From contig JAKQEZ010000537.1 of assembly GCA_029558435.1 (NCBI GenBank), forward strand, positions 18,568 to 82,567: a DNA stretch of 64,000 bases, in the 5' to 3' direction. Source of the DNA: Bacteroidota bacterium. GTDB taxonomy: Bacteria; Bacteroidota; Bacteroidia; Flavobacteriales; Crocinitomicaceae. The position numbers and the translations under genes were made by a program. Of the stretch, positions 35,964 to 45,199 are shown in pieces. The stretch's first letter is position 1, and every line of letters starts with the position of its first letter. The notes below the pieces were generated by a model. It saw nothing but the letters and a program-made list of their open reading frames with translations, searched no databases and was not told the origin of the DNA.

Positions 35964-36380
35964 GTGTATTTATTTTTAAACGACGTATCAGGTTCTGAAA
36001 TTTTTGTAATTCTAATTTTCATTTTAATTTTCTTTGGTTCAAAGAGCATTCCGGGTATTGCACGCACATTGGGTAGAACCATGCGCCAAGTGAAAGATGC
36101 TACTTCTGAAATTCAAAATGAATTAAAAAAATCTACCGACGGTTACAAAAAAGATTTGAACTTAGAAGGGATTTTTAGAGATACAGCAGAAGAAATTAAA
36201 CAACCTCTTGACCAAATGGCAATGGATTTGGATCATTCCATTCGTTACAACCCCAATTCAAAATTAGCAGTTAACCAACCTGCGCAAGTTGTAGAAAATG
36301 AAGCTACTTCAACTGTTAGTGAAGAAAATCCAACCGAGAAAGTAGAAACAACACCTCCAACACCACCAACTGAAAACTAA
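35964..36380 (+). CDS. TatA/TatB-like twin-arginine translocase protein
   Basis: A 138-residue protein with one N-terminal membrane helix (EIFVILIFILIFFGSKSIPGIARTLG) including the FG and P hinge of the TatA/B/Hcf106 family, then an amphipathic helix (RTMRQVKDATSEIQNELKKS) and a long acidic, proline- and threonine-rich tail. It would form part of the translocase that exports folded proteins. TatA and TatB cannot be separated by sequence alone; no tatC is in the window. The start is GTG at 35964; no ATG is available upstream of the helix, so a GTG start is accepted. Confidence 0.85.
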   Translation: MYLFLNDVSGSEIFVILIFILIFFGSKSIPGIARTLGRTMRQVKDATSEIQNELKKSTDGYKKDLNLEGIFRDTAEEIKQPLDQMAMDLDHSIRYNPNSKLAVNQPAQVVENEATSTVSEENPTEKVETTPPTPPTEN

Positions 36381-36418
36381 GAAAAGACAGTTTAATAGCA
36401 AACAAAATCTGTTTATCG

Positions 36419-36449
36419 TTGACCAATATTAGCGAAAAAGCTAAATTTG
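36419..36449 (+). promoter_or_regulatory. Promoter of menD
   Basis: TTG (36419-36421), 20-base spacer, TAAATTTG (36442-36449): a full consensus match. The box ends five bases before the ATG at 36454, so the transcript should be leaderless or nearly so. Confidence 0.8.
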
Positions 36450-36453
36450 AGCC

Positions 36454-38133
36454 ATGATTTCATCCGACAAAATAATGGTACAAGCATTTGTTACCGCTTG
36501 CGTAAAAGCAGGTATGGAAACAGTTGTTTGTTCTCCCGGTTCTCGCAATTCATCGTTGGTCATAGCATTCGACGAACATCCTGCAATTAACTGTTACGTA
36601 ATTCACGACGAACGCTCGGCCGCATTTGTAGCAATGGGCATGGCTTTGGAATCTGGAAAACCGGTTGGAGCAGTTTGCACCTCTGGTTCTGCCATGTTGA
36701 ATTATTATCCAGCTGTTGCAGAGGCTTATTATCAACGCATTCCGTTGGTAATTATTTCGGCAGATAGACCCGAAAAATGGATCAATCAGGGAGATGGGCA
36801 AACCATCGTTCAAAAAGGTGTTTACACCAATCATATCGAGGGGGAAGCACATTTTGACGAGTCCACCGATACGCAAGTTGTTGAAAACACCACCATTGAT
36901 TTGTTTTCAAAAATTACATTGCATTCAAAAGGTCCTATTCATTTCAACATTGCATTGGAAGAACCGTTGTATCAAACAGTTGAAATAACAGATGAACTTC
37001 CTCAAAAAATAGATTGGGTAAAAGAAAGAACTCCGTTGAACAATGAAGAAATGGAGGTGCTCAAAAAAGGATTAGAATTGCCTAAAAAAATGATTTTAGT
37101 GGGACAAATGCCACAAAATCCCTATTTTTTAGAAACTTTAAAAACATTGGCAAACGATACTTCTTTTGCAATTTTGGTTGAAAACACATCCAATTTAGTT
37201 TCCATGAAATGGGTACATTGCATTGATCGCACTTTGCAAACCATTCATCCAGAAGAAGAAGCTAATTTTGCACCCGATTTACTCATTACCTTTGGTGGAG
37301 CGATTGTTTCTAAAAAGATTAAGGCTTATTTGCGTAAATACAAACCACAAATGCATTGGAAGGTTGGAATTGATTTTCCAGAAATGAACACTTACGAATC
37401 CCTTACCCACTCGTTTCAAGTGAGCGAAGCCAGTTTTGTGGACACATTGAACCGAATAAAAAGCGACTTAATTCCGTCCAACTATGGAAGCAAATGGAAA
37501 CAACGTGATTTTATAGCGCAAGAAAAAGCTGAGCAATTCTTGGAAACTGCACCTTTTTCAGATTTAAAAGCCATTGAATTGTCGTTGGATTGCATTCCAG
37601 AAGGTTCCCACATTCACATGGCAAATAGTTCCATTGTGCGTTATTGTCAGTTGTTTAATCCGTTGCAAAGCATGACCTATTTCTCCAACAGAGGAACTTC
37701 GGGAATTGACGGTTCTGTTTCTACAGCAGTTGGTGCAGCACTTGCAAAACCTTCCAATTTACATGTGTTGTTAACGGGCGATGTATCGTTTTTTTACGAC
37801 AGCAATGCTTTGTGGAACAATTATACAGTAAGCAATTTACGAATTATTCTCATAAACAACGGGGGAGGTGGAATTTTTAATATTATCAAAGGTCCACGCG
37901 ATTCAAAACAAAATGCTCGTTATTTTGATGCCAAACATCAGTTTAATGCCCAATACCTTGCTAAAACTTTTGGTGTAGAATATTTTTCTGCACGTTCAGA
38001 AGAGGAAATGATTGATTGCATGGCAGATTTTTACAATTATACAGAAAATTCTGGAATAAAATTATTGGAAATTCACACCCAAGACATCGAAAATCATTTG
38101 GTATTAGACCGCTATTTTAAAGCAATTGGTTAA
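36454..38133 (+). CDS. menD: 2-succinyl-5-enolpyruvyl-6-hydroxy-3-cyclohexene-1-carboxylate synthase
   Basis: A 559-residue thiamine-diphosphate enzyme of menaquinone synthesis that joins isochorismate and 2-oxoglutarate. The N terminus has CSPGSRNSSLVIAFDEHP and HDERSAAFVAMGMALESG, both typical of MenD; the cofactor motif is GDVSFFYDSNALWNN followed by ILINNGGGGIFNI. Length is standard. Other men genes are outside the window. Its stop lies only four bases from the stop of the convergent flippase gene, with no terminator between. Confidence 0.95.
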   Translation: MISSDKIMVQAFVTACVKAGMETVVCSPGSRNSSLVIAFDEHPAINCYVIHDERSAAFVAMGMALESGKPVGAVCTSGSAMLNYYPAVAEAYYQRIPLVIISADRPEKWINQGDGQTIVQKGVYTNHIEGEAHFDESTDTQVVENTTIDLFSKITLHSKGPIHFNIALEEPLYQTVEITDELPQKIDWVKERTPLNNEEMEVLKKGLELPKKMILVGQMPQNPYFLETLKTLANDTSFAILVENTSNLVSMKWVHCIDRTLQTIHPEEEANFAPDLLITFGGAIVSKKIKAYLRKYKPQMHWKVGIDFPEMNTYESLTHSFQVSEASFVDTLNRIKSDLIPSNYGSKWKQRDFIAQEKAEQFLETAPFSDLKAIELSLDCIPEGSHIHMANSSIVRYCQLFNPLQSMTYFSNRGTSGIDGSVSTAVGAALAKPSNLHVLLTGDVSFFYDSNALWNNYTVSNLRIILINNGGGGIFNIIKGPRDSKQNARYFDAKHQFNAQYLAKTFGVEYFSARSEEEMIDCMADFYNYTENSGIKLLEIHTQDIENHLVLDRYFKAIG

Positions 38134-38137
38134 CGGC

Positions 38138-39484
38138 TTATTTACGTTCTTCCTTTGCAAGTAACAGTTGTTTCTTAAGAAAACGAATATCTTTTCTGGT
38201 TAAAAAGAAAATGTTTGTGTTTCCAAAAAGATGCTTGTTTACAAAATAATACTGCACTGTAAAAATAATGGTGTAGGTTGCTAATTGCGCATAGGCAGCA
38301 CCCATCAATTGGTATTTTTGGATAAAAATTGGAGCTGTAATTAATGTAGTTAGCACGCCAAAAACAGAGGAAATGACGTTGTATTTTAATTTATCTTTTG
38401 CTAAAAATAAACTCGACAATAACGATGAATGACTGGATAGCAAAATTCCAAAGATGACAACATTTAAAATAACTGCCGAATCGTAAAATTCTTTTCCATA
38501 GAGCCATGGAATAACATAACTACTCACTAGTAAAACAACTATGCAAATCAACAATACGATGGTAAACATCAAGCGGGAGAAAATGGCAAATGTTTCGTTT
38601 TGTTTTTCTTGATTTTGAGCACTTAAAAACGATTCTAAAATCAATGAAATGGGCGATGAAAAAAAGTAAAGCAATTGAGCCAATCCAATACCAACCGAAA
38701 AAACTCCCAAATGCCAATTATCTAAATAAAATGCAATGAACCAAATAATCATGCGTTGGTTGAGAAAGATTAAAATATTTGCAAAGTGATTGAGTCCTGT
38801 AAATTTTAAAAAAATCTTTAAATCCTTTCCAAAGTGCAGGTTAAAACGAAAAAGATTTTTGTTCAACCGCACATAATAATACAACCAATGTGCAGTATTC
38901 ATCAACAGCACTAAGATGGACAATAGGATAACATCTATCAAATCAACCGAATACACCTCAAAGCGGTTCAACAAATAAGCTATAGCAAATACAATTAAAC
39001 TGTAAAAACCATTAAGCATTAAAATTTGATTAACAATTTTAAAATGTTTAATACCTTGAAAATAAGCTGTAAAAATAAGGTTGATTTGAGTGATAAGTAT
39101 TGTTGACAAAAAAAGTAATATCAGTATAATGTTGATGCTATAATCAGGCATAAACAAATAGCTAAATTTGGTGTTGAGCCATATTGCAAGTGTAATTAGA
39201 GTAAACAATAAAGTTAGCGTGATAATAAACATAGCAATGCTTTTGATACTTTCTTCTGCAATTTTTTTACTACTTACAAAATAGATAATGCTATTTGAAA
39301 CCGTAAAACCAAATAAGGTGATAAAAAGATTGATATTGGTATTAAATATGGTAAATAAACCTTTGTCTTCTGGACCTAAAATTCGGGTAATAAAAATACC
39401 TGCAACGATGCCAAATACATGTGCTGGTAGTTGAGCAAGAATTGTCAATAAAGTAGTTTTCGTAATGTTTTTGCTAGCTTTCAC
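38138..39484 (-). CDS. Polysaccharide flippase (Wzx/MurJ-like, MOP superfamily)
   Basis: A 448-residue integral membrane protein with about 12 hydrophobic helices and the N-terminal family phrase FGIVAGIFITRILGPEDKGLF. Such proteins move lipid-linked sugar repeat units across the inner membrane for O-antigen, capsule or exopolysaccharide. The start is GTG at 39484, overlapping the upstream membrane gene by 11 bp; no ATG lies nearby. With the upstream Wzy-like gene it forms a two-gene operon, the minimal flippase-polymerase pair, but no glycosyltransferases are beside it. Confidence 0.85.
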   Translation of the reverse strand: MKASKNITKTTLLTILAQLPAHVFGIVAGIFITRILGPEDKGLFTIFNTNINLFITLFGFTVSNSIIYFVSSKKIAEESIKSIAMFIITLTLLFTLITLAIWLNTKFSYLFMPDYSINIILILLFLSTILITQINLIFTAYFQGIKHFKIVNQILMLNGFYSLIVFAIAYLLNRFEVYSVDLIDVILLSILVLLMNTAHWLYYYVRLNKNLFRFNLHFGKDLKIFLKFTGLNHFANILIFLNQRMIIWFIAFYLDNWHLGVFSVGIGLAQLLYFFSSPISLILESFLSAQNQEKQNETFAIFSRLMFTIVLLICIVVLLVSSYVIPWLYGKEFYDSAVILNVVIFGILLSSHSSLLSSLFLAKDKLKYNVISSVFGVLTTLITAPIFIQKYQLMGAAYAQLATYTIIFTVQYYFVNKHLFGNTNIFFLTRKDIRFLKKQLLLAKEERK

Positions 39485-40880
39485 TTAATTGTTCCTGAGT
39501 TTCTTCGTTTTCTAAAGTATCATATTTTTTCCAATCAATCGATAAAAGTAATCCAAAAAATGGTAATAAAGGTGCACGCAAACGTACTAATACACCAAAA
39601 AGAATGGAAGTAAAACCTGCCATGAAGGCTATAACCAACACAAAACCAACAGAAAAAATCAAAATTTCATTTTTCCCAATAATTTTCATTTGTTTGCGGG
39701 GATTGTTAAATAAAAAGTATATGGATAAGCCAATCAACAACATACTTTCCAATCCATTGAAAATTAATGAAGGTCGCAAAGCTTCCCATAAAAAAGGCCG
39801 ATAAATACCCGCCAAAATTGACGCTGGAATTGCTTTAATTATTCCTAATGGAGAGTAATCAATTTCTCCCAATGAATAACGCTTGCTATCTTCTTCACCA
39901 TAAGTTGCCGTATTTTGAGCAAAATCTTGCTGAATAACCATTGCTTCGTTGAGTGCACTACTATTTTGCAGCATTTGTTCGGCATTGATGTAAATTAGTG
40001 AATAGAGAAAACCACCAATAACAGCCGAATAGATAAAGCCTTTAATCAAAAAACGAAGCATCGCAAATGATTTTATTTTATTGATAATTCCAGTTGAATA
40101 CATAATCACAAGTGGAACAACCATTGCATTCAAAATAAATGGACGTGTGTTATAAACAATAATGGCAAAAAACAATAAAATCACATAATATTTCAATTTA
40201 CTACCCGTCATTTCGTTTGGATTCAATAAATTGTAAATACTCCATATCATGTAAAAAATGGAAACCAATACGATGGTATCTTTAGCAATTCCCGAAGCCC
40301 AAAAGGCAACAGATGGAATAAAAAGAATGAAAAATTGAAGTAGTTTTTTCTTAAATATCCCCATGTTGGATACTAATTCATAGATTTTCCATGAAGCACT
40401 TGCAGTTATATAAGCAAAAATGAAAGTGGTTGCAAAATAACTCCCTAATGTTAGTAATCGAAAGATATACAGAATTTTAACCACAAAAAAAGATTCTTCC
40501 TCCACATAGATAAAACGCATAGGATAGCCAATTTTGTAATTAAAATACCCATGAAATTTTTCCATCGTTGGAGGTGTTGTCATCAACTCCCAAAAATGAT
40601 CAAAATTGTGAAACATGAGGTTTTGAAATGCTTCGGTTGATTTCCAATAAGCATAAGTATCCCCACCTTGCATTATCACAATATAATAAACCGCAAAAAC
40701 AGACGAAAGCAACAATTTGTGGTAAACATTTAACCGAAACAGTTTGGCCTTTTTAGGGTCTGTTAACGAAATTTTATTCGATTTAAAAAGCATCATCCCA
40801 ATAATAATGAGTAGAAATATCAACGTAGAGATGATATTTATGGGGCTATACAGTAACGAATAAAAATCTATGTTATACAT
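39474..40880 (-). CDS. Multi-pass membrane protein, possible Wzy-like polymerase
   Basis: A 468-residue protein with about 10-11 predicted helices and a large loop near residues 310-345. Phrases such as MQGGDTYAYW, SVAFWASGIAKDTIVL and RPFILNAMVVPLVIMY recall EpsG/Wzy-type oligosaccharide polymerases, which are very diverse, so this is a guess from topology and from coupling to the flippase gene downstream. No catalytic motif can be assigned. The upstream region 40881-40965 holds no clear promoter. Confidence 0.6.
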   Translation of the reverse strand: MYNIDFYSLLYSPINIISTLIFLLIIIGMMLFKSNKISLTDPKKAKLFRLNVYHKLLLSSVFAVYYIVIMQGGDTYAYWKSTEAFQNLMFHNFDHFWELMTTPPTMEKFHGYFNYKIGYPMRFIYVEEESFFVVKILYIFRLLTLGSYFATTFIFAYITASASWKIYELVSNMGIFKKKLLQFFILFIPSVAFWASGIAKDTIVLVSIFYMIWSIYNLLNPNEMTGSKLKYYVILLFFAIIVYNTRPFILNAMVVPLVIMYSTGIINKIKSFAMLRFLIKGFIYSAVIGGFLYSLIYINAEQMLQNSSALNEAMVIQQDFAQNTATYGEEDSKRYSLGEIDYSPLGIIKAIPASILAGIYRPFLWEALRPSLIFNGLESMLLIGLSIYFLFNNPRKQMKIIGKNEILIFSVGFVLVIAFMAGFTSILFGVLVRLRAPLLPFFGLLLSIDWKKYDTLENEETQEQLSES

Positions 40881-40965
40881 GCTTTTACGTTAGTCTCATT
40901 GTTGAATGGAAATGCAAGATAGAAATTTTTCAACGATTGCCTATTTTTTCGCTCCAAATCTTTGA

Positions 40966-41328
40966 TTAGGACACAATTTTAATTTTACGCAAAAGATGCA
41001 ATAGCTGCTTGCTCATTGTAACTAAAACCACTAGTCCAATTACAACTCCAGTTCCGTTGGCAATCAAATCCCGAAAATCGGTGTGGCGACCAGGAACATA
41101 ATGTTGTAAAAATTCCAACAAGATACTTAGTAAAAATGCCAAAATACCAACTCCAATCCATTTTTTAGAACTGACCAATAAACCAGCGTTTATCGTTAAA
41201 ACACTGTAAGCAATGAAATGCCCAATTTTATCATTAACCGTAACTTTCACCGGTCCATCGGGTGGCATTAAACTCAAATAAACAATGCCAACTACCACAG
41301 AAATCAAGCTTAATTTAATCCAATTCAT
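40966..41328 (-). CDS. VanZ-like membrane protein
   Basis: A 120-residue protein with four predicted helices. The family marks DKIGHFIAYSVLT (helix 2 start) and LLEFLQHYVPGRHTDFRDLIANGTGVVIG are both present. VanZ-like proteins are of uncertain function; the name comes from a teicoplanin-resistance gene but most members are unrelated to resistance. The gene overlaps the end of the S9 peptidase gene by 14 bp and is probably cotranslated with it. Confidence 0.85.
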   Translation of the reverse strand: MNWIKLSLISVVVGIVYLSLMPPDGPVKVTVNDKIGHFIAYSVLTINAGLLVSSKKWIGVGILAFLLSILLEFLQHYVPGRHTDFRDLIANGTGVVIGLVVLVTMSKQLLHLLRKIKIVS

Positions 41329-44095
41329 AACGTGTTTCTTTCTCTTTTTTAACTGCCGGAATTCCCTCTACCATCCATCTTGGCGCAGGTTGATTTTGTA
41401 AGTAATGGTCGAAAAACTGACGCATGCGTCTGCTTAAATCTCTTCTGTTGGGAATTTTCATCAAATTGTGATCATCATCGTTGTAGTTCAACAACCAAGC
41501 GGTTTTTCCTAATCGTCTGAGTCCAGCAAACAACTCAATACCTTGATACCACGGAACAGCACCATCTTTATCGTTGTGCATTATCAACAGTGGTGTTGTA
41601 ACCTTTGGCAAATGAAAAACAGGTGAATTTTCTACATACAATTCGGGGGCTTCCCAAATGGTTTTTCCAATTCTACTTTGTGTTTTTTCGTATTGGAATT
41701 GGCGACTCATCCCAGAACCCCAGCGGATTCCTCCATAAGCCGAAAACATGTTTGAAACTGGTGCTCCAGCCATGGCAGCCTTGTAACGATTGGTCATTGT
41801 AATCAATTGTGCAGTTTGGTAACCACCCCAACTTTGACCTTGCAAGCCCATACGTGAAGCATCTATTTGTGGAAACTTTTTTAACACAGCATCTGTTCCG
41901 CTCATAATACAGTCATAAGCACTTTTGGCTGGATGACCAGGTTCATAGCGAATGTCTGGAATAAATACAACATATCCTGCCGATGCATATTCGGTTGGAA
42001 AAATGATGGATGCTGTTGGTTTTGGAACATAATGATTGTGTAAATCGTCTGAATACATTTCGTAGAAATAAACCAATAACGGATACCTTTTGGTGGAATC
42101 AAAATTTTCTGGACGATAGACCAATCCCTGCAAATCAATTCCTTTGTATGATTTCCACGAAATAAGTTCAACCGTTGCCCAATTGTAATTGACTTGTTGT
42201 GGATTAGTGACAGAAATTTGCTTCCAATCGTTGGAAGAATTATCACTTAAAAACACCTCTGGATAATCATGCACATTCATTTTACGGATAATCATTGAAG
42301 TGTTGTCTTTTGCTTTTTTTACACTGGTAATTTTAGCATCCCAAACACCTTGTTTTTGCATTTTATCCTCCTTGAAAGTGTAGAAATGTGCACTTTTAGT
42401 AGATTTTTCTATACCCAAAAGATAGATTTCGTCCAACTCCACATAATTAGAATCTGTTTGAAAACGAGCTGCATCAAACTCAATGTTATGCTTCACACCT
42501 TCGTTATTTGTCAGATTAATCAACGTGTTATTTGAAAAATCATATGCAAAAAAATCGTTTTTCTCTTTTAAGAATAAATGCGTTCCAGCTTTGTTCCAAC
42601 CCAAATTTCCCAATGGCTCATCGTCCATAGGCATTCCGTTTTTATCATTTGTCCACGTACGATTTTTTTCAGAACAGGTTATACAATCAGCTGTATTCTT
42701 CTCTAAATCTACAACATAATAATTAGCATCTTCACTTTGGAAATAAACAAACAAATCGCCTTTTCGTGATAAACGAATTGAGTTGGCAACCCCTTTTTTA
42801 ATGAGTTGTGTGGCACCTGTTTGCAAGTTAATACGGTAATAATCGCGTTTTCCTGATATATCCCACATGGAACTTAACGCATACGGGCGACTGTTACTCA
42901 CCAAAGCATATTGTTGCAAATCTTTAAAATCAGCTTGTAAATCTAGTGTATCATTTTCCAACTGCACCACTTTATTGGTTGACAAATCGTAATAAAACCA
43001 ATAGGCTTTTTTCAAATCTTTTTGCAAATTATTTAATTGTTGTGTATGCAATTCAGGTTCGTTATAGGTCCAAATATCCAATTTTACTTTCTCACTTTCC
43101 AAAAGCGTGTCTTTCTTTTCGGGTTGCGGAACAGCATAAGCACCAAAATAAAAACCGTTGTTGTATTTAGAAAATTCGGGCGTTTTATACTGCGAAACTG
43201 TAATTCCTTTAGGCATTTGCTGCGATGTGGTATCAATAAGAACGTTTAACTCACAATTGGAAAGTGTATAGTTGTATAATTTAAAAATTTTGGTTTTGGT
43301 GGTATCCGACGATGCTAAAAACAAACATCTGGATAATTGTTTATCAAATGTAACACCTTCAATTGCCTTAAAAAAGTTTTGAACGATATCAATTTTACCT
43401 TCGTTTAAATCAACCACTGATAAAATGGTCGTATCATTTTGATTTTGAACCAGAGCCAACAACTCGCCTTTTTCTGAAAATTGGTAACTGGTAACATTTT
43501 TAAACGTATAGTTTTTATTGTTTTCCAAATTTCTGACCGTTAACACCGTTCCGTCCGATTTAGGTTCTTTCTTTTCGGGTGTTTTTTTCTTACTTTTTTT
43601 CTTTTTAGCAGTCGAAGTGTCTTTTAACTTATTATCGTTACTCAAATAACCAAGCCATGCATGTTTTTCATTCAACTGAAAACTTTTAATGTTGGCAATT
43701 TTTTCTGTTTTATTAGTTGAAAATGAATAAATAGCAAGTGAATCTTTGGGCCATTTTTTCTTATCTACTTTGTTTAATTCCACTTTTCTCAACGTGTCAT
43801 AACCAGGTTCTAGGGTAAAAATCAAATAATTTTCATCCGAACTAAATTGCGCTTTTGTTCCTCGAATTACCGAATCCAAACGATTTTCTTTAGTATTGTA
43901 CCAATACAAATACCCATCTCCTTTTAAAGGTTGAATTTCATAGGTAACATAATTGCCACTTTTTGAAATCTGTTCACTTTTCAAGGTTTTCCATTGGTCA
44001 AAAGCTTGATGATCAATCACTTTTTTTTGTCCCCAAACAGATGAGATAGAAAATAAACAGAATACAACAAACAGAACAAAGAAGCTATTTTTCAT
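41315..44095 (-). CDS. S9 family serine peptidase (prolyl oligopeptidase type), exported
   Basis: A 926-residue protein with signal peptide MKNSFFVLFVVFCLFSISSVWG. A long N-terminal beta-propeller region precedes a C-terminal alpha/beta hydrolase domain. The nucleophile is Ser755 in GQSWGGY; the Asp lies in HNDKDGAVPWYQG and the His in DDDHNL. A Lys-rich segment (AKKKKSKKKTPEKKEPK) near residue 165 is an insertion in the propeller. It probably cleaves peptides in the periplasm or at the surface, as dipeptidyl aminopeptidase-like enzymes do. No sorting domain is present. The VanZ-like gene overlaps its end. Confidence 0.9.
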   Translation of the reverse strand: MKNSFFVLFVVFCLFSISSVWGQKKVIDHQAFDQWKTLKSEQISKSGNYVTYEIQPLKGDGYLYWYNTKENRLDSVIRGTKAQFSSDENYLIFTLEPGYDTLRKVELNKVDKKKWPKDSLAIYSFSTNKTEKIANIKSFQLNEKHAWLGYLSNDNKLKDTSTAKKKKSKKKTPEKKEPKSDGTVLTVRNLENNKNYTFKNVTSYQFSEKGELLALVQNQNDTTILSVVDLNEGKIDIVQNFFKAIEGVTFDKQLSRCLFLASSDTTKTKIFKLYNYTLSNCELNVLIDTTSQQMPKGITVSQYKTPEFSKYNNGFYFGAYAVPQPEKKDTLLESEKVKLDIWTYNEPELHTQQLNNLQKDLKKAYWFYYDLSTNKVVQLENDTLDLQADFKDLQQYALVSNSRPYALSSMWDISGKRDYYRINLQTGATQLIKKGVANSIRLSRKGDLFVYFQSEDANYYVVDLEKNTADCITCSEKNRTWTNDKNGMPMDDEPLGNLGWNKAGTHLFLKEKNDFFAYDFSNNTLINLTNNEGVKHNIEFDAARFQTDSNYVELDEIYLLGIEKSTKSAHFYTFKEDKMQKQGVWDAKITSVKKAKDNTSMIIRKMNVHDYPEVFLSDNSSNDWKQISVTNPQQVNYNWATVELISWKSYKGIDLQGLVYRPENFDSTKRYPLLVYFYEMYSDDLHNHYVPKPTASIIFPTEYASAGYVVFIPDIRYEPGHPAKSAYDCIMSGTDAVLKKFPQIDASRMGLQGQSWGGYQTAQLITMTNRYKAAMAGAPVSNMFSAYGGIRWGSGMSRQFQYEKTQSRIGKTIWEAPELYVENSPVFHLPKVTTPLLIMHNDKDGAVPWYQGIELFAGLRRLGKTAWLLNYNDDDHNLMKIPNRRDLSRRMRQFFDHYLQNQPAPRWMVEGIPAVKKEKETRYELD

Positions 44096-44329
44096 AACAA
44101 AATGTAAAAAATGAATTAAAATAATGTATAAAAGTAATAAATTCTAACAAATAGAAAATAACAAAGCAACTAACTGTGACTTTCATATACATTAGTGCAA
44201 CTTTAATTGTGTTAAAATTTAAACAAACAAAATTATTTGCAAATTTATTGATTTTTAATTGTTTACAAGCAACTTAATTACTAACTTAAGCGTATTATTA
44301 TTGAAAGACTTCTAAAAAACCACTTAACT

Positions 44330-45199
44330 ATGAGACAACTTAAGATTACAAAACAGGTAACCAACCGTGAAACCGCCTCGTTGGACAAGTATTTGCAAGA
44401 AATTAGCAAAGTAGAAATGATTTCACCCGAAGAAGAGGTGGAACTGGCAAAACGTATTAAAGATGGCGATCAAGCGGCATTAGAACGTTTGACCAAAGCT
44501 AATTTACGTTTTGTTATTTCGGTATCCAAGCAGTATCAAAACCAGGGATTATCTTTACCCGACCTTATCAATGAAGGCAACATGGGCTTAATAAAAGCTG
44601 CCGAACGATTTGATGAAACGCGTGGATTCAAATTTATTTCCTATGCCGTATGGTGGATTCGTCAATCCATTTTGCAAGCATTGGCAGAACAAGCTAGAAT
44701 AGTGCGTTTACCGCTTAATAAAGTGGGAAATATTAACCGCATCAACCGTGCTTTTTCAGAATTGGAACAAAAGTATGAACGCCCACCAACAATTGAGGAA
44801 TTGGCTGAACATTTAGACTATACGGTTAACGATGTGCGTCAATCTATGATTAACTCAGGCCGCCACGTGTCGATGGATGCGCAATTGGTAGAAGGCGATG
44901 AATCTTCGTCTAGTTTGTATGATTTATTGACAAACGATGCATTGCCAGCTCCTGACGACTCGCTAAAAGTAGAGTCATTGCGCAAGGACATTGAACGCTC
45001 GCTTTCAACACTAACTTCGCGTGAGGGGGATGTGGTGCGTTTGTTTTATGGCTTGAACGGAAAAGCTCCTTTATCGTTGGAAGAAATTGGCGATCGTTTT
45101 GATTTAACTCGTGAACGTGTACGTCAAATTCAGGAAAAAGCTATTCGTCGTTTACGCCATACAGCACGTAGCAAAATGCTAAAAACTTATTTGGGCTAA
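44330..45199 (+). CDS. rpoD: Primary sigma factor, Bacteroidetes type
   Basis: A 289-residue sigma-70 factor lacking the long region 1.1 found in Proteobacteria. Region 1.2 ([27 protein letters not shown]), region 2 ([40 protein letters not shown]), region 3 ([12 protein letters not shown]) and region 4 ([36 protein letters not shown]) are all present. It is the housekeeping sigma of this phylum and should read the TTG/TAnnTTTG promoters seen throughout the window. The 234 bp upstream hold no clear consensus promoter. Its stop overlaps the priA stop by four bases. Confidence 0.95.
   Translation: MRQLKITKQVTNRETASLDKYLQEISKVEMISPEEEVELAKRIKDGDQAALERLTKANLRFVISVSKQYQNQGLSLPDLINEGNMGLIKAAERFDETRGFKFISYAVWWIRQSILQALAEQARIVRLPLNKVGNINRINRAFSELEQKYERPPTIEELAEHLDYTVNDVRQSMINSGRHVSMDAQLVEGDESSSSLYDLLTNDALPAPDDSLKVESLRKDIERSLSTLTSREGDVVRLFYGLNGKAPLSLEEIGDRFDLTRERVRQIQEKAIRRLRHTARSKMLKTYLG

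Noticed and set aside
44096..44329. Possible small RNA or extra gene in the longest intergenic gap
   Set aside because: AT-rich, no open frame of note, no hairpin with a T tail and no consensus promoter seen; it probably holds only the 5' regions of the divergent S9 peptidase and rpoD genes.
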